Notes: generated from the letters alone by a model not told the origin. Positions 38,730 to 50,493 are shown, numbered from the stretch's first letter. The stretch: 64,000 nt of DNA from Luteibacter flocculans (GCF_023612255.1 NZ_CP063231.1:2586001-2650000); one strand, 5' to 3'. A program made the numbers and translations.

Positions 38730-40190
38730 TCAGCTCGCGAATGCCTTCTGGCACCAGGCCAGCAACGGCGCCCAGGTGAAGCCGAGGACCAGCAGTGCGA
38801 GCGCGTTGATGGACAACACCCAGCGAGCCGGTGCATCGGCCGTGGCGCGGACGTCCGTGCCTTCGGCGGGCTGGTCGAAGTACATCACCTTGACCACGCG
38901 CAGGTAGTAGTACAGGCCGACGATGGCGAAGACGGCGCCGACCACGGCCAGCCAGATCATGCCGGCATCGATTGCGGCCTTGAGGACCAGCAGCTTGCCG
39001 AAGAAGCCGAACAGCGGCGGCACGCCAGCGAGCGAGAACATCACCAGCAGCATCATGAAGGCGAACCACGGCGAACGCTGGTTGAGGCCGCGCAGATCGT
39101 CGATCTCCTCGCACTCGAAGCCCGAGCGCGACAGCACGAGAATCATGCCGAACGCCGCGGCGCTGGTGAGCGCATAGCTCACGGCGTAGAACATCGACGC
39201 CGAGTAGCCTTCCGGACCGGCGTTGACCAGACCGAGCAGCAGGTAACCCATGTGCGAGATGGTCGAGTAGGCCAGCAGGCGCTTGAGGTTGGTCTGCACG
39301 ATGGCGACGAGGTTACCGATCGCCAGCGACAGCACGGCCAGTACGGCGAGCATGAGCTGCCACTGCGGGGCCAGACCCGACGCACCGCCCGCGATGTCGC
39401 CCATGCCGGTCGAGAGCAGACGGTAGGCCATGCCGAACGCGGCCAGCTTCTGCGCGGAACCGATGAAAACGGTAACGGCAGTCGGCGAGCCCTGGTAGAC
39501 GTCCGGAATCCACATGTGGAACGGCGCGGCGCCCAGCTTGAAGCCGATACCCACGATCAGGAAGACCAGCCCGAACAGCATCAGGGTCTTCCACTCGGTA
39601 CCGACGATCGCGGCGTGGATCGTATGCAGGTCGAGGCTGTGCGTGGCGCCGTAGATCATGGACATGCCGTAGAGCAGCATGCCCGAGGCCAGCGCGCCCA
39701 GGACGAAGTACTTGATCGCCGCTTCGGACGACAGACGCGAATCGCGATTCAACGCCACGAGCGCATACGACGACAGGGTCAGCAGTTCGAGGCCCAGGTA
39801 CACCGTGACCAGGCTACCCGCAGCAACCAGGAACATGATGCCGACCGTGGCGAAGATCGTCAGCGTGTAGAACTCGCCGAACGGGATGGCCCGTTCCTTG
39901 AGGTACGGCCGGGCGTAGACGAAGATCACTGCGGTAATCAGCAGCGAGAACAGCTTCAGCACCTCGGACACGCCGTCGCGGACGAACATGCCGCTGAACG
40001 CCGTGACCGACGACGCCGGCTGGCCGTCCACGACCAGGAAGGCGCCAACCAGCAGCACGAGGATGGAGAGCCAATGGATCGCGCCCTTCTGGCCGGGCTT
40101 GAGGTACGCATCCAGAAGGAGCAGCACGCAAGCCGCGACCACGAGGTAGACCTCGGGAAGCAGGATCAGGATGTCGTTGATACTCGGCAT
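38730..40190 (-). CDS. nuoN: NADH-quinone oxidoreductase subunit N
   Basis: Antiporter-like membrane subunit of complex I, one of three that carry proton channels. 486 residues with about 14 hydrophobic helices; KLLAYSTISHMGYLL contains the conserved channel lysine motif, and LKLFSLLITAVIFVYARPYL is typical of NuoN. The ATG at 40190 (MPSINDILILLPEVYLV) is chosen by the family N terminus; the upstream in-frame start adds 21 polar residues. Last gene of the nuo operon, 13 bases after nuoM. Confidence 0.96.
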   Translation of the reverse strand: MPSINDILILLPEVYLVVAACVLLLLDAYLKPGQKGAIHWLSILVLLVGAFLVVDGQPASSVTAFSGMFVRDGVSEVLKLFSLLITAVIFVYARPYLKERAIPFGEFYTLTIFATVGIMFLVAAGSLVTVYLGLELLTLSSYALVALNRDSRLSSEAAIKYFVLGALASGMLLYGMSMIYGATHSLDLHTIHAAIVGTEWKTLMLFGLVFLIVGIGFKLGAAPFHMWIPDVYQGSPTAVTVFIGSAQKLAAFGMAYRLLSTGMGDIAGGASGLAPQWQLMLAVLAVLSLAIGNLVAIVQTNLKRLLAYSTISHMGYLLLGLVNAGPEGYSASMFYAVSYALTSAAAFGMILVLSRSGFECEEIDDLRGLNQRSPWFAFMMLLVMFSLAGVPPLFGFFGKLLVLKAAIDAGMIWLAVVGAVFAIVGLYYYLRVVKVMYFDQPAEGTDVRATADAPARWVLSINALALLVLGFTWAPLLAWCQKAFAS

Positions 40191-40203
40191 GGATAGTTCC
40201 CGC

Positions 40204-41715
40204 TCAGACTTTGGTGATGGCCAGTTGCTCGACAATACGAGCGACCGACGCATCCATCAGGTGGACCAGCGGCTCCGGCCAGATGCCGAGGACCAGCACA
40301 CCGGCGGCGAACGCGCTCAGCATGAAGATCTCGCGACCGTTGACGTCCGTCAGCTCCGCCACGTGCTTGTTCTTGATGTCACCCCACAGCACGCGCTTCA
40401 CCATCCACAGCGTGTAGGCAGCGCCGATGATGAGCGTGAACGCGGCGAACAGTGCGATCCACGGGTTGGCGCTGAACGAGGCCAGGATGACCATGAACTC
40501 GCCGACGAAACCGCTGGTACCCGGCAGGCCGCTGTTGGCCATGGCGAACAGGACGTAGAACGGAGCGAAGATCGGCATCACGTTGATGACGCCGCCGTAG
40601 TCCTTGATCTGGCGCGTATGCATGCGGTCGTAGAGCACGCCGATGCAGCTGAACATGGCGCCGGAAATGAAGCCGTGCGAGATCATCTGCACCATCGCAC
40701 CCTGCATGCCCAGGCGGGCGGCGTCGGGATTGTTGGTCTCACGCACCAGCAGGAAGGCGATGAAGATGCCCAGGGTCACGAAACCCATGTGCGCAATGGA
40801 CGAGTACGCCACCAGCTTCTTCATGTCCTGCTGGACCAGCGCGATGTAGCCGATGTAGCAGACCGCGATCAGGCTGAGCACGATCACCAGCCAGGCGAAC
40901 TGATGCGAGGCATCCGGCGTGATCGGCAAGCTGAAGCGCAGGAAGCCGTAGCCACCGATCTTCAGCATGACCGCCGCCAGCACCACCGAACCGCCGGTGG
41001 GCGCTTCGACGTGGGCGTCCGGCAGCCAGGTATGCACCGGCACCATCGGCACCTTGATCGCGAAGCCCAGCAGGAAGGCGAAGAACAGCCAGCTCTGCTC
41101 GGTCAGCGTGAGGTGCACGTTCGCCATGTCCGACATCGCGAAGCTGCCGCCGGTCTTGTGATACAGGTAGATCAGGCCGATCAGCATGAAGATCGAGCCG
41201 AAGAACGTGTAGATGAAGAACTTCAGCGTGGCATAGACACGGCGCGGTCCACCCCAGATACCGATGAGGATGAACATCGGGATCAGCATGGCCTCGAAGA
41301 ACACGTAGAACAGCAACGCGTCCGTGGCGCAGAACACGCCGATCATCATGCCTTCGAGAATCAGCATGGCCGCCATGTACTGGTGCGGCTTGTTCTGCAC
41401 CACTTCCCACGCGCCCACGATCACGAGGATCTGGACGAACGTGGTGAGGATGATCAGGGCGACGGAAATGCCGTCGACGGCCAGCGAGTAGTTGATCCCC
41501 AGCGACGGAATCCAGCTCATGGATTCGGTCAGCTGGAGCGTACCGGTGCTGGCGTCGTAGGCAGGCAGGAGGGCGAGGCTGGCCGCGAAGGTGGCAACCG
41601 CCACCAGCAGCGAGATCCATCGGGCGGCGCCGGGCCGGCCATTGCCGGCCAGCAGCACCGGGATGGCGCCGACGACCGGGAGCCAGATCAGCAGGCTGAG
41701 CAAGTGATTCGACAT
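40204..41715 (-). CDS. nuoM: NADH-quinone oxidoreductase subunit M
   Basis: Antiporter-like proton-pumping subunit of complex I. 503 residues, about 14 transmembrane helices. Conserved Glu/Lys channel features lie in FEAMLIPMFILIGIWGG, VPMVPVHTWLPDAHVEAPT and MKKLVAYSSIAHMGFV. Follows nuoL by 14 bases. Confidence 0.97.
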   Translation of the reverse strand: MSNHLLSLLIWLPVVGAIPVLLAGNGRPGAARWISLLVAVATFAASLALLPAYDASTGTLQLTESMSWIPSLGINYSLAVDGISVALIILTTFVQILVIVGAWEVVQNKPHQYMAAMLILEGMMIGVFCATDALLFYVFFEAMLIPMFILIGIWGGPRRVYATLKFFIYTFFGSIFMLIGLIYLYHKTGGSFAMSDMANVHLTLTEQSWLFFAFLLGFAIKVPMVPVHTWLPDAHVEAPTGGSVVLAAVMLKIGGYGFLRFSLPITPDASHQFAWLVIVLSLIAVCYIGYIALVQQDMKKLVAYSSIAHMGFVTLGIFIAFLLVRETNNPDAARLGMQGAMVQMISHGFISGAMFSCIGVLYDRMHTRQIKDYGGVINVMPIFAPFYVLFAMANSGLPGTSGFVGEFMVILASFSANPWIALFAAFTLIIGAAYTLWMVKRVLWGDIKNKHVAELTDVNGREIFMLSAFAAGVLVLGIWPEPLVHLMDASVARIVEQLAITKV

Positions 41716-41729
41716 AGAGCTCGTTTCCC

Positions 41730-43775
41730 TTATTGCCCGATCAGCCAGTACCCGCCGAGGAGCAGGATAAGACCGAGGATCATGGCGAACGCGTAGTGGA
41801 AGAGGAATCCGGACTGCAGGCGGCGTGCGCCACCGGCGATGCGCTGCACCAGGTGGGCCGAGCCGTTGACGATGGCGCCGTCGATGATGGCGGTATCGCC
41901 CACCTTCGACAGACCTTCGCCCAGCTTCACCCCGCCCTTCGCGAACACCGCGAAGTAGAGTTCATCGATCCAGTACTTGTGGTTGAGCAGCTCGTACACC
42001 GGCTTCAGCGCGTTCTTCGCCTTGTCGGCAACGGACGGGTTGAAGAGGTACACGTAGGTGGCGACGACGAAGCCCGCCAGTGCCAGCCAGAACGGCGCCG
42101 CGGTGAAGCCGTGCAGAGCCATGCCGAGGGCGCCGTGGAACTCGTGGCCGACTTCGGCAAGCACATTGTTCACTTCGTTGACGTAGATGGCCTTGCCGAA
42201 CCAGTCGCCGAACAGCATCGGACCGACGGTGAAGAAGCCGATCAACACCGACGGAATCGCCAGCAGCACCAGCGGCACGGTCACCACCCAGGGCGACTCG
42301 TGCGGCGCGTGAGCCAGCACGCCCGGCTTACCGTGGCCGTGGTCGTCGTCATGGTGGTCGGCGTGCGCGTCATGGCCGTGACCATGCGCCTTGTGCTCCA
42401 CGGTGAAGCGCTCCTTGCCGTGGAAGGTCATGTAGAGCAGGCGGAAGCTGTACAGCGAGGTGACGAACACGCCCGCCAGCACGCAGAAGTACGCGTAGCC
42501 AGCACCCCAGCGATGCGACTCGCCGACGGCCTCGATGATCGCGTCCTTCGAATAGAAGCCCGAGAAGAACGGCGTACCGGCGAGCGCGAGCGAACCGATC
42601 CACATCGTGATCCAGGTGACCGGCATGTACTTGCGCAGGCCGCCCATGTAGCGCATGTCCTGCTCGTGATGCATGCCGATGATGACCGAGCCCGCGCCGA
42701 GGAACAACAGCGCCTTGAAGAAGGCATGGGTCATCAGGTGGAACACGGCGCCGCTATAGGCGGAGACACCGAGCGCCACCGTCATGTAGCCGAGCTGCGA
42801 GAGCGTCGAGTACGCGATGACGCGCTTGATGTCGTTCTGCACGATACCGATCAGGCCGGTGAACAGCGCGGTGGTCGAACCGATCACGAGGATGAACGAC
42901 AGCGCGGCATCCGTCAGTTCGAAGATCGGCGACATGCGCGCGACCATGAAGATACCGGCTGTGACCATCGTCGCCGCATGGATCAGTGCCGAGATCGGGG
43001 TCGGGCCTTCCATCGAGTCCGGCAGCCACACGTGCAGCGGAACCTGGGCCGACTTGCCCATGGCGCCGATGAACAGCAGCACGCCGATGACGGTCGCGGC
43101 ATCCCACGCGTGATTCTGGGTGATCTGCAGGGTCTTGCCGACCAGTTCCGGCGCGTGATTGAACGCAGTCTGATAGTCGAGCGTGCCGAGGAAATACAGG
43201 ATCGCCGAGATACCGAGCAGGAAACCGAAGTCGCCCACGCGGTTGACCAGGAACGCCTTGAGGTTGGCGAAGATCGCCGTGGGGCGCTTGTACCAGAAGC
43301 CGATCAGCAGGTACGACACCAGGCCCACCGCTTCCCAGCCGAAGAACAGCTGCATGAAGTTGTTGCTCATGACGAGCATCAACATCGAGAAGGTGAACAG
43401 GGAGATGTAGCTGAAGAAGCGTTGGTAGCCCGGGTCATCCGACATGTAGCCGATGGTGTACAGATGCACCAGCAGCGACACGAAGGTCACCACCACCATC
43501 ATCATGGCAGTGAGGCGGTCGACCATGAAGCCCACGGAGGCGTGGAAGCGGCCGATCTCGAACCAGGTGTAGATGTCCTGGTTGAAGTTCTGTGCGCCGC
43601 CCCAGACCAACTGGAAGAGCACGTAGAACGACAGGCCGCAGGCGATCGCCACGCCGAGGATGGTCGCGGTATGCGCCCCTGCCCGGCCGATCACCTTGCC
43701 GAACAGGCCGGCCAGGATCGAACCCACCAGCGGTGCGAGGGCGATCGTCAGCAGGATTGAAAGCGAGAGACTCAT
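41730..43775 (-). CDS. nuoL: NADH-quinone oxidoreductase subunit L
   Basis: Distal proton-pumping subunit of complex I with the long lateral helix. 681 residues (E. coli 613). Family motifs: FFGWEAVGLVSYLLIGFW, KSAQVPLHVWLPDSMEGPTPISALIHAATMV and IKRVIAYSTLSQLGYM. It has a soluble loop (about residues 452-485) very rich in His and Asp, encoded near 42320-42420, that accounts for part of the extra length. The C-terminal lateral-helix region ends ILLLGGYWLIGQ. Confidence 0.97.
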   Translation of the reverse strand: MSLSLSILLTIALAPLVGSILAGLFGKVIGRAGAHTATILGVAIACGLSFYVLFQLVWGGAQNFNQDIYTWFEIGRFHASVGFMVDRLTAMMMVVVTFVSLLVHLYTIGYMSDDPGYQRFFSYISLFTFSMLMLVMSNNFMQLFFGWEAVGLVSYLLIGFWYKRPTAIFANLKAFLVNRVGDFGFLLGISAILYFLGTLDYQTAFNHAPELVGKTLQITQNHAWDAATVIGVLLFIGAMGKSAQVPLHVWLPDSMEGPTPISALIHAATMVTAGIFMVARMSPIFELTDAALSFILVIGSTTALFTGLIGIVQNDIKRVIAYSTLSQLGYMTVALGVSAYSGAVFHLMTHAFFKALLFLGAGSVIIGMHHEQDMRYMGGLRKYMPVTWITMWIGSLALAGTPFFSGFYSKDAIIEAVGESHRWGAGYAYFCVLAGVFVTSLYSFRLLYMTFHGKERFTVEHKAHGHGHDAHADHHDDDHGHGKPGVLAHAPHESPWVVTVPLVLLAIPSVLIGFFTVGPMLFGDWFGKAIYVNEVNNVLAEVGHEFHGALGMALHGFTAAPFWLALAGFVVATYVYLFNPSVADKAKNALKPVYELLNHKYWIDELYFAVFAKGGVKLGEGLSKVGDTAIIDGAIVNGSAHLVQRIAGGARRLQSGFLFHYAFAMILGLILLLGGYWLIGQ

Positions 43776-43779
43776 CGGA

Positions 43780-44085
43780 TCAACCCTTCATGCTGTCGAT
43801 TTCGGCGACGTTGATCGTGCTGCGATTGCGGAACAGCAGGACCAGGATCGCCAGGCCGATGGCGGATTCCGCCGCGGCCACGGTGAGAATGAAGAACACG
43901 AACACCTGGCCGCCCACATCGCCGAAGAAGCGCGAGAAGGCCACGAAGTTGGTGTTCACCGCCAGAAGCATCAACTCGATCGCCATGAGCAGCACGATCA
44001 CGTTCTTGCGGTTGATGAACAGGCCGGCGACGGCGATGCAGAACAGGATCGCGCCGAGGACGATGAAATGGGAAAGCGTGATCAC
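43780..44085 (-). CDS. nuoK: NADH-quinone oxidoreductase subunit K
   Basis: 101-residue membrane subunit with three helices that forms part of the proton path. The conserved glutamates are in [19 protein letters not shown] and [18 protein letters not shown]. The start overlaps the nuoJ stop by 4 bases. Confidence 0.97.
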   Translation of the reverse strand: MITLSHFIVLGAILFCIAVAGLFINRKNVIVLLMAIELMLLAVNTNFVAFSRFFGDVGGQVFVFFILTVAAAESAIGLAILVLLFRNRSTINVAEIDSMKG

Positions 44086-44735
44086 GGAGCGTTCTCCTGC
44101 GGCGGCACGACGACCGGGGCCGGGCTGACGGAAGCCATCTTCTCGCTGGCCACCTTGACCACGCGGACGCGATCGGCGGCGTTGACGGCCACCTGCTGCG
44201 CGGCGGTCTGGTAACGCACGCCCGGACGATGACGGAGTGTCAGGGCCACGGCGGCGACGATACCCACGGTAAGGATCAGCGCGGCGATCTCGAACGGCAG
44301 CAGGAATTCCGTGTACAACGCCTGGCCGAGCCAGGCGACGTTGGAATCACCGGCCGGGTTCGGGCCGAGCGTGTGAGCGTGCATGGCACGGACGCCGATC
44401 ATGGCCAGCATCTCCACCAGCATGACCACGGCCACGACGATGCCCACCGGCAGGTAGCGGATGAAGCCTTCGCGGACCGCCTCCTGCTTGATGTCGAGCA
44501 TCATGACCACGAACAGGAACAGCACCATCACCGCGCCGACATAAACGACGACGAGGGCGATGGCGAGGAACTCGGCTTCGGCCAGCAGCCAGACGCAGGC
44601 CATGCTGAAGAAGGTCAGCACCAGCGAGAGTACGGCGTGAACCGAGTTCTTGACGGTAATGACCATGAGCGCGCCGATCACGGCCACGCCACCGAAGAGG
44701 TAGAAACAGATGAGTTGAAGCAGGTCGTTATTCAT
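44082..44735 (-). CDS. nuoJ: NADH-quinone oxidoreductase subunit J
   Basis: 217-residue membrane subunit with five helices, including the pi-bulge helix that couples quinone reduction to pumping ([18 protein letters not shown]). The ATG at 44735 ([19 protein letters not shown]) matches the family start. The C-terminal tail of about 45 residues is hydrophilic and variable. Confidence 0.96.
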   Translation of the reverse strand: MNNDLLQLICFYLFGGVAVIGALMVITVKNSVHAVLSLVLTFFSMACVWLLAEAEFLAIALVVVYVGAVMVLFLFVVMMLDIKQEAVREGFIRYLPVGIVVAVVMLVEMLAMIGVRAMHAHTLGPNPAGDSNVAWLGQALYTEFLLPFEIAALILTVGIVAAVALTLRHRPGVRYQTAAQQVAVNAADRVRVVKVASEKMASVSPAPVVVPPQENAP

Positions 44736-44754
44736 CGCATAGGTCTCCGGGCGC

Positions 44755-45246
44755 TCAGCGGTAAGCCGCGTCCTGAGCGCGGGCGGCAGCGATGTCCTGC
44801 TCGAAGCGGTCACCGATGGCCAGCAGCTGGCCCTTGGTCACCACGTTCTCGCCACGGTGCTCGAAGTGGTACTCGTGCACGTGCGTCTCGACGATCGAAT
44901 CGACAGGGCAGCTCTCTTCGCAGAAGCCGCAGAAGATGCACTTGAACAGATCGATGTCGTAGCGCGTGGTACGACGCTGACCATCTTCCGGACGCGGTGC
45001 CGAGTCGATCGTGATCGCCAGCGCGGGGCACACCGCCTCGCACAGCTTGCACGCGATGCAGCGTTCCTCGCCGTTGGCATAACGGCGAAGCGCATGCAGA
45101 CCGCGGAAGCGGTTCGACTTCGGGATGTGCTCCATCGGGTAGCGCATCGTGTACTTCGGCTTGAACATGTAGCGCATGGTCAGCGCCATGCCCTGGAACA
45201 GTTCGATGAGCAGAAGGCTCTTGAAATAGTGGGTTACGCGGGACAT
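44755..45246 (-). CDS. nuoI: NADH-quinone oxidoreductase subunit I
   Basis: 163-residue peripheral-arm subunit holding two [4Fe-4S] clusters (N6a, N6b). The ligands are the two CxxCxxCxxxCP motifs, [12 protein letters not shown] and [12 protein letters not shown]. An amphipathic N-terminal helix contacts the membrane. Confidence 0.98.
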   Translation of the reverse strand: MSRVTHYFKSLLLIELFQGMALTMRYMFKPKYTMRYPMEHIPKSNRFRGLHALRRYANGEERCIACKLCEAVCPALAITIDSAPRPEDGQRRTTRYDIDLFKCIFCGFCEESCPVDSIVETHVHEYHFEHRGENVVTKGQLLAIGDRFEQDIAAARAQDAAYR

Positions 45247-45252
45247 GACTCT

Positions 45253-46275
45253 TTAGGCTCCCGTACCGATGTGGACCCAGCCGAAGTACTTCATGCAGCC
45301 GGCGACGAGGACCCACACGATCGTGATGGGAATGAAGACCTTCCAGCCGAGACGCATGATCTGGTCGTAGCGGTAACGCGGGAAGCTGGCGCGGAACCAC
45401 AGGAACAGGAAGGCGAAGAGGAATGCCTTGATGAACAGCCAGTGGAAGCCGCCGTGACCGATGAGGCCCCAGGACTCGGGGAACGGCGACAGCCAGCCGC
45501 CCATGAACAGGATCGAAGTGAGGAAGCTCACCAGGATCATGTTGGCGTATTCGGCGAGGAAGAAGATCGCGAACGCGGAGCCCGAGTATTCGACGTGGAA
45601 GCCCGCGACGATTTCCGACTCGCCTTCCGCCACGTCGAACGGTGCGCGGTTGGTTTCAGCCACGCCCGAGACGAAGTAGATGACGAAGACGGGCAGCAGC
45701 GGCAACCAGAACCAGTCGAAGAAATTACCGCTCTGCGCGTTGACGATGGCCGTGAGGTTCAGACTGCCGGTCAGCACGAGCACGCACACGATGGACATGC
45801 CCATGGCCAGCTCGTACGAAATGACCTGAGCCGCAGCGCGCATGGCACCGAGCATGGCGTAGCGCGAGTTGGACGACCAGCCGGCGAGGATGATGCCGTA
45901 CACGCCCATCGAGGTCATCGCGAGCAGGTAGAGCACGCCCGCATTGAGGTTGGCGAGCACGGTTTCCGGACCGAACGGCACCACAGCCCACGCTGCCAGC
46001 GCCGGCACGAGGGCCAGCATCGGTGCGAGGTAATAGAGGAACTTGTTCGCGTTGGTCGGAAGGATCACTTCCTTCAGCAGGAGCTTCACCACGTCCGCGA
46101 AGGCCTGAAGCAGACCGAGAGGACCGATCTTGTTCGGCCCCATGCGCACGTGCATCCAACCGATGACCTTGCGTTCCCAGTACACGAACATGGCCACCGC
46201 GATGATCAGCGGCAGCACGATCGCCACGATGAACAGCACGGGCATCAACAGGTGGTCCCAGAGTTGCTGACCCAT
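45253..46275 (-). CDS. nuoH: NADH-quinone oxidoreductase subunit H
   Basis: 340-residue membrane subunit that builds the quinone chamber at the arm junction. About eight helices. Conserved cytosolic-loop charges in [50 protein letters not shown] and [22 protein letters not shown] are all present. Confidence 0.98.
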   Translation of the reverse strand: MGQQLWDHLLMPVLFIVAIVLPLIIAVAMFVYWERKVIGWMHVRMGPNKIGPLGLLQAFADVVKLLLKEVILPTNANKFLYYLAPMLALVPALAAWAVVPFGPETVLANLNAGVLYLLAMTSMGVYGIILAGWSSNSRYAMLGAMRAAAQVISYELAMGMSIVCVLVLTGSLNLTAIVNAQSGNFFDWFWLPLLPVFVIYFVSGVAETNRAPFDVAEGESEIVAGFHVEYSGSAFAIFFLAEYANMILVSFLTSILFMGGWLSPFPESWGLIGHGGFHWLFIKAFLFAFLFLWFRASFPRYRYDQIMRLGWKVFIPITIVWVLVAGCMKYFGWVHIGTGA

Positions 46276-46278
46276 GGT

Positions 46279-48594
46279 TTATGCCTTGCTCAGAGTGATG
46301 GCCGCGCCGTACGGAGGCAGCATGGCGGTTTCGGAATGCGCAGCCTCGATCCACGCCGCACCCGTCGGCACGGCGGCATCGATCGCCACCGGCAGCACGG
46401 CGTCGCCGATGCGGGCGTTGCCGCCCTCGACGAGGCCCAGCTTGCCGGCGTCGTCCGCGTTGATGCGGATGGCCGGCGCGCGATTCAGCGGATGCGCGTT
46501 CAAGGCGCCGGCGCGGCGAAGTACCGCGTCGGCACGATAGATCGGCAGCGTGGCGAGGCGGGAGAAGGACACACCCGACGCACGCGAACCGAGCTGCTGG
46601 CGACCGTCGGTCGCACGCTCTGTGATGCCTTCGCGGAGGCCGACGAGATCGTCGAACTCGAAGCCCGGCAGACCAAGCGAGCCACCCAGGGCGCGCAGCA
46701 CCTTCCAACCCGGACGCGCTTCGCCCGGTGCCTTCGCACCCGCAACCACGGCCTGGGCATTGCCCTCGACGTTCACGAGCGTGGCATCGATTTCCGGCGT
46801 GAGGCCGATCGGCAGGATCACATCCGCCGAGTCCTTCAAGGCGTCGCTCGCGTAGGCCGCAAAGGCCACCACGGTCTGCGCCGAGTGCATCGCCTGCAAC
46901 GCCAGACCACCGTCGGCGAAATCGTGCGGCGGCTCCACGTTGTAGAGCACATAGCCCTTGCGCGGCTGTGCCAGCATGCCGCGCGCGTCGAGGCCACCCG
47001 CGCTCGGCAGCACGCCGACGGCGGAGAGGCCCAGCGCATTGGCGCCGACCGGGATCTCGTTGAAGGCAGCACCGGAGGCCTGCGCGATGAAGCGCGCGAT
47101 GGCACGCAGCCAGGAGGCTTCCGGATGGGTCGCCGCGGCCTGACCGAACACCACCACCGAACCGTCGGAAGACAGCGCCTTGAAGGCGGCGCGGTGGTCG
47201 TCCGTGGTCTCGACACCGGCAAAGGCGCCCGCGAGCGTATCCGGTACCGACGCACCGCCTTCGCTGGCGGCCTTCGCCAGCACCAGCAGTTCGTTCACCA
47301 GCGCGTGCGGCGCGGCGACCGATTCACCGGCAAGCGGATAATTGAAGTTGAAGTGCGCCGGATTGACGGCGTAGACCTTCGCTCCCTTCTTCACCGCCTG
47401 ACGGAGGCGGTGATTGAGCAACGGGACTTCGTGGCGCAGGTCCGAACCGACCAGCAGCGCGCTCTTCACCGTCTGGAACGACGCGATAGTCGAAGCGAAC
47501 GGCTTGGCAAACGCGTTGTCGGCGAAGTCGAGCTGACGCAGACGGTGATCGACGTGCGCGCTGCCGAGGCCGCGTGCGAGGCGAACGAGCAGTTCGCCTT
47601 CCTCGTTCGAGGTGGCGCCGTGAACCAGGAAGCCGAGATCGGAACCGGCAACGCTCTTCAGCGCTTCGCGGGCGACCGAGAGGGCATCGTCCCAGGTGGT
47701 CGCAGCCCACTGACCGTTGCGCTTGACCATCGGGGTCTTCACGCGGTCGGCAGCGTACAGGCCTTGGTGGCTGTAGCGGTCACGGTCGGACAGCCAGCAC
47801 TCGTTGATCGTTTCGTTGTCGCGCGGCACCGTGCGCAGCACTTCGCCGCGGCGGGTGTGCAGCCACAGGTTGGAACCGAGCGCATCGTGGTAGCCGATGG
47901 ACGGACGCGCAATCAGCTCCCAAGCGCGGGCCTGGAACTGGAACGGCTTGTTGGTCAATGCGCCGACCGGGCAGACGTCGATGATGTTGCCCGACAGTTC
48001 GCTCTCGATCGTCTTGCCGATGTAGGTACCGATCTCCAGGTTCTCACCGCGGCTCATGCCGCCGAGTTCGTAGGTACCGGCGATTTCGCTGGTGAAGCGC
48101 ACGCAGCGCGTGCACTGGATGCAGCGGGTCATCTCGGTGGCGACCAGCGGCCCGAGATTCTCGTCGGCCACGGTGCGCTTGCGCTCGTTGAAGCGCGACA
48201 CTGAGCGGCCGTAACCGAGCGACACGTCCTGCAACTCGCACTCGCCGCCCTGATCGCAGATCGGGCAGTCGAGCGGATGGTTGATGAGCAGGAACTCCAT
48301 CACGTTGCGCTGCGACTTCAATGCCTTGTCGGAACGCGTGAAGACTTTCATGCCCTCGCCGACCGGCGTGGCGCAGGCCGGTGCCGGCTTCGGCATCTTC
48401 TCGATTTCCACCAGGCACATGCGGCAGTTGGCGGCGATCGGGAGCTTGCGGTGATAGCAGAAGCGCGGGATGGGAATACCGACGGCATCGGCCGCCTGGA
48501 TGATCATCGACCCCTTGGCTACCTGCACCGGAACGCCGTCGATCTCGATATTGACGAGGTCCGGCGCGGCATTGGCTACGGGCTGCGCACTCAT
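46279..48594 (-). CDS. nuoG: NADH-quinone oxidoreductase subunit G
   Basis: 771-residue iron-sulphur subunit of the peripheral arm. The N-terminal ferredoxin-like [2Fe-2S] domain ([15 protein letters not shown]) is followed by a His/Cys cluster site ([18 protein letters not shown]) and a [4Fe-4S] site ([10 protein letters not shown]...VCPVGAL). The molybdopterin-oxidoreductase-like C-terminal domain lacks the cofactor role. The ATG at 48594 overlaps the nuoF stop (ATGA). Shorter than E. coli NuoG (908), as in mitochondrial-type complexes. Confidence 0.97.
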   Translation of the reverse strand: MSAQPVANAAPDLVNIEIDGVPVQVAKGSMIIQAADAVGIPIPRFCYHRKLPIAANCRMCLVEIEKMPKPAPACATPVGEGMKVFTRSDKALKSQRNVMEFLLINHPLDCPICDQGGECELQDVSLGYGRSVSRFNERKRTVADENLGPLVATEMTRCIQCTRCVRFTSEIAGTYELGGMSRGENLEIGTYIGKTIESELSGNIIDVCPVGALTNKPFQFQARAWELIARPSIGYHDALGSNLWLHTRRGEVLRTVPRDNETINECWLSDRDRYSHQGLYAADRVKTPMVKRNGQWAATTWDDALSVAREALKSVAGSDLGFLVHGATSNEEGELLVRLARGLGSAHVDHRLRQLDFADNAFAKPFASTIASFQTVKSALLVGSDLRHEVPLLNHRLRQAVKKGAKVYAVNPAHFNFNYPLAGESVAAPHALVNELLVLAKAASEGGASVPDTLAGAFAGVETTDDHRAAFKALSSDGSVVVFGQAAATHPEASWLRAIARFIAQASGAAFNEIPVGANALGLSAVGVLPSAGGLDARGMLAQPRKGYVLYNVEPPHDFADGGLALQAMHSAQTVVAFAAYASDALKDSADVILPIGLTPEIDATLVNVEGNAQAVVAGAKAPGEARPGWKVLRALGGSLGLPGFEFDDLVGLREGITERATDGRQQLGSRASGVSFSRLATLPIYRADAVLRRAGALNAHPLNRAPAIRINADDAGKLGLVEGGNARIGDAVLPVAIDAAVPTGAAWIEAAHSETAMLPPYGAAITLSKA

Positions 48595-49934
48595 GCAGCG
48601 ACTCCAGTGGTGACCGTGCCAGCGGGACCGTCCACGATGGAACGGCCGTGCTGCACGTAGTATTCGAATTCGTGCCAGAAGTGGTACAGGAAGCCCTGCA
48701 CCGGCCACGCGGCGGCTTCGCCGAACGCGCAGATGGTGTGTCCTTCGATCTGACCGGCGACGGCCTTCAGGCGGTGCAGGTCATCCTGCGTGCCCTGCCC
48801 TTCGACGATGCGCGACAGCACGCGGTACATCCAGCCGGTGCCTTCGCGGCACGGGGTGCACTGGCCGCACGATTCCGCCTTGTAGAAGCGCGAGATGCGA
48901 TGGCAGGCACGCACCATGCAGGTGGTCTCGTCCATCACGATCACGGCACCGGAACCCAGACCCGAACCCGCCTTCTGCAGCGAGTCGTAATCCATGGTGC
49001 ATTCCATGATCTTGTCGGCCGGCAGCACCTTCATCGAGGAGCCGCCGGGAATGACCGCCTTCAGCTTGTTGCCGTTGCGCACGCCACCGGCCAGCTGCAG
49101 CAGGTCGGCGAACGACGTGCCGAGCTTGATCTCGAAGTTGCCGGGGTTGTTGACGTGACCCGATACCGAAAAGATCTTCGGGCCGCCATTGTTCGGCTTG
49201 CCGATGTTGAGGAACCACTCCGCGCCGTTGCGCAGGATGGCCGGCACCGAGGCATAGGTCTCGGTGTTGTTGATGGTGGTCGGACGGCCGTACAGACCGA
49301 AGCCCGCCGGGAACGGCGGCTTGAAGCGGGGCTGGCCCTTCTTGCCTTCGAGCGACTCCATCAACGCGGTTTCCTCACCGCAGATGTAGGCACCCGCGCC
49401 GAGGGCGTTGTAGATGTCCACGTCGATACCGGAGCCACCGATGTCCTTGCCGAGCAGGCCAGCCGCATAGGCTTCCTTCAGGGCTTCTTCGATGTGCTCG
49501 AACGGCTCGTGGTGGAATTCGCCGCGCAGGTAGTTGTAGGCGACCGTCGAGCCCGTGCAATAGCAGGCGATGGCCAGACCTTCGATCACCGCATGCGGGT
49601 TGAAGCGCAGGATGTCGCGGTCCTTGCAGGTACCCGGCTCGGATTCATCCGAGTTGCACAGGATGTACTTCTGCCCCGGCGCATTGCGCGGCATGAACGA
49701 CCACTTCAAACCCGTGGGGAAGCCGGCGCCGCCGCGACCGCGCAGCGAGCTCTTCTTGATCTCTTCGATCAGCGCGGCCGGATCGGGCTTCTCGGCGAGA
49801 ATCTTGCGCCACGCCTTGTAGCCGTCCACTTTCTCGTAGCTCTCGAGCGCCCAGGGCTTCTCGAAATGCAGGGTCGTGTAGACGACCTGGTGTTCCTGCG
49901 GTGCGGGTCCAACCGGACCAGTGGTGCTAGCCAT
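48591..49934 (-). CDS. nuoF: NADH-quinone oxidoreductase subunit F
   Basis: 447-residue NADH-oxidising flavoprotein of complex I. NADH site [20 protein letters not shown] site [19 protein letters not shown], and the [4Fe-4S] N3 ligands [12 protein letters not shown] with a distant Cys near HTICAFG. Tail residues follow the family. Confidence 0.98.
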   Translation of the reverse strand: MASTTGPVGPAPQEHQVVYTTLHFEKPWALESYEKVDGYKAWRKILAEKPDPAALIEEIKKSSLRGRGGAGFPTGLKWSFMPRNAPGQKYILCNSDESEPGTCKDRDILRFNPHAVIEGLAIACYCTGSTVAYNYLRGEFHHEPFEHIEEALKEAYAAGLLGKDIGGSGIDVDIYNALGAGAYICGEETALMESLEGKKGQPRFKPPFPAGFGLYGRPTTINNTETYASVPAILRNGAEWFLNIGKPNNGGPKIFSVSGHVNNPGNFEIKLGTSFADLLQLAGGVRNGNKLKAVIPGGSSMKVLPADKIMECTMDYDSLQKAGSGLGSGAVIVMDETTCMVRACHRISRFYKAESCGQCTPCREGTGWMYRVLSRIVEGQGTQDDLHRLKAVAGQIEGHTICAFGEAAAWPVQGFLYHFWHEFEYYVQHGRSIVDGPAGTVTTGVAA

Positions 49935-49944
49935 TGCCCTTACC

Positions 49945-50472
49945 TCACTTCAGACCGTCGAGGATCGCGTCGACCGATTCGGTCGTCAGCTTCTCGTGGT
50001 AATGACCGTTGACGACCATCATCGGCGCGCCTGCGCACGCAGCGAGGCATTCCTCTTCCTGCTTGAGATAGATGCGACCGTCCGCCGTGCTTTCGCCGGT
50101 ACGGATGCCGAGCTTCTTCTCGCAATGGCGCACGATGCCCTCGGCACCGTTCAGCCAGCAGGAAATGTTGGTGCAGATGGCGACGTTGTTGCGTCCGACG
50201 GGCGACGTCTCGAACATCGAGTAGAAGCTCGCGACCTCGTAGGCCCAGATCGCGGGCAGGTCGAGATACTTGGCGACCGCCGTGATCAGTTCGTCCGTGA
50301 GGTAACCCTGGTTCTGTTCCTGCGCGCCCATCAGCGACTGGATCAACGCCGAGCGCTTGCGATCCGGCGGGAACTTCGAGACCCAGTGGTCGATGTGGGC
50401 GCGGGTGTGATCGTTGAGCACGACGAGAGGATCGACGTCCTTGACCTGCTCGAAATGACCGGTGGCTTTCAT
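49945..50472 (-). CDS. nuoE: NADH-quinone oxidoreductase subunit E
   Basis: 175-residue thioredoxin-like subunit carrying the [2Fe-2S] cluster N1a. Four Cys ligands: CTNISC, and CLAACAGAP after EEECLA. Lies 10 bases before nuoF. Confidence 0.97.
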   Translation of the reverse strand: MKATGHFEQVKDVDPLVVLNDHTRAHIDHWVSKFPPDRKRSALIQSLMGAQEQNQGYLTDELITAVAKYLDLPAIWAYEVASFYSMFETSPVGRNNVAICTNISCWLNGAEGIVRHCEKKLGIRTGESTADGRIYLKQEEECLAACAGAPMMVVNGHYHEKLTTESVDAILDGLK

Positions 50473-50493
50473 GATTCAGTTCACTCCGTCGAC

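Noticed and set aside
44857-48204. 1115-codon open frame antisense to nuoG-nuoI
   Set aside because: A high-GC shadow of strongly conserved nuo genes. Composition is His/Arg/Asp-rich with no domain. The same applies to long antisense frames at 41733-43760 and 49921-53076.
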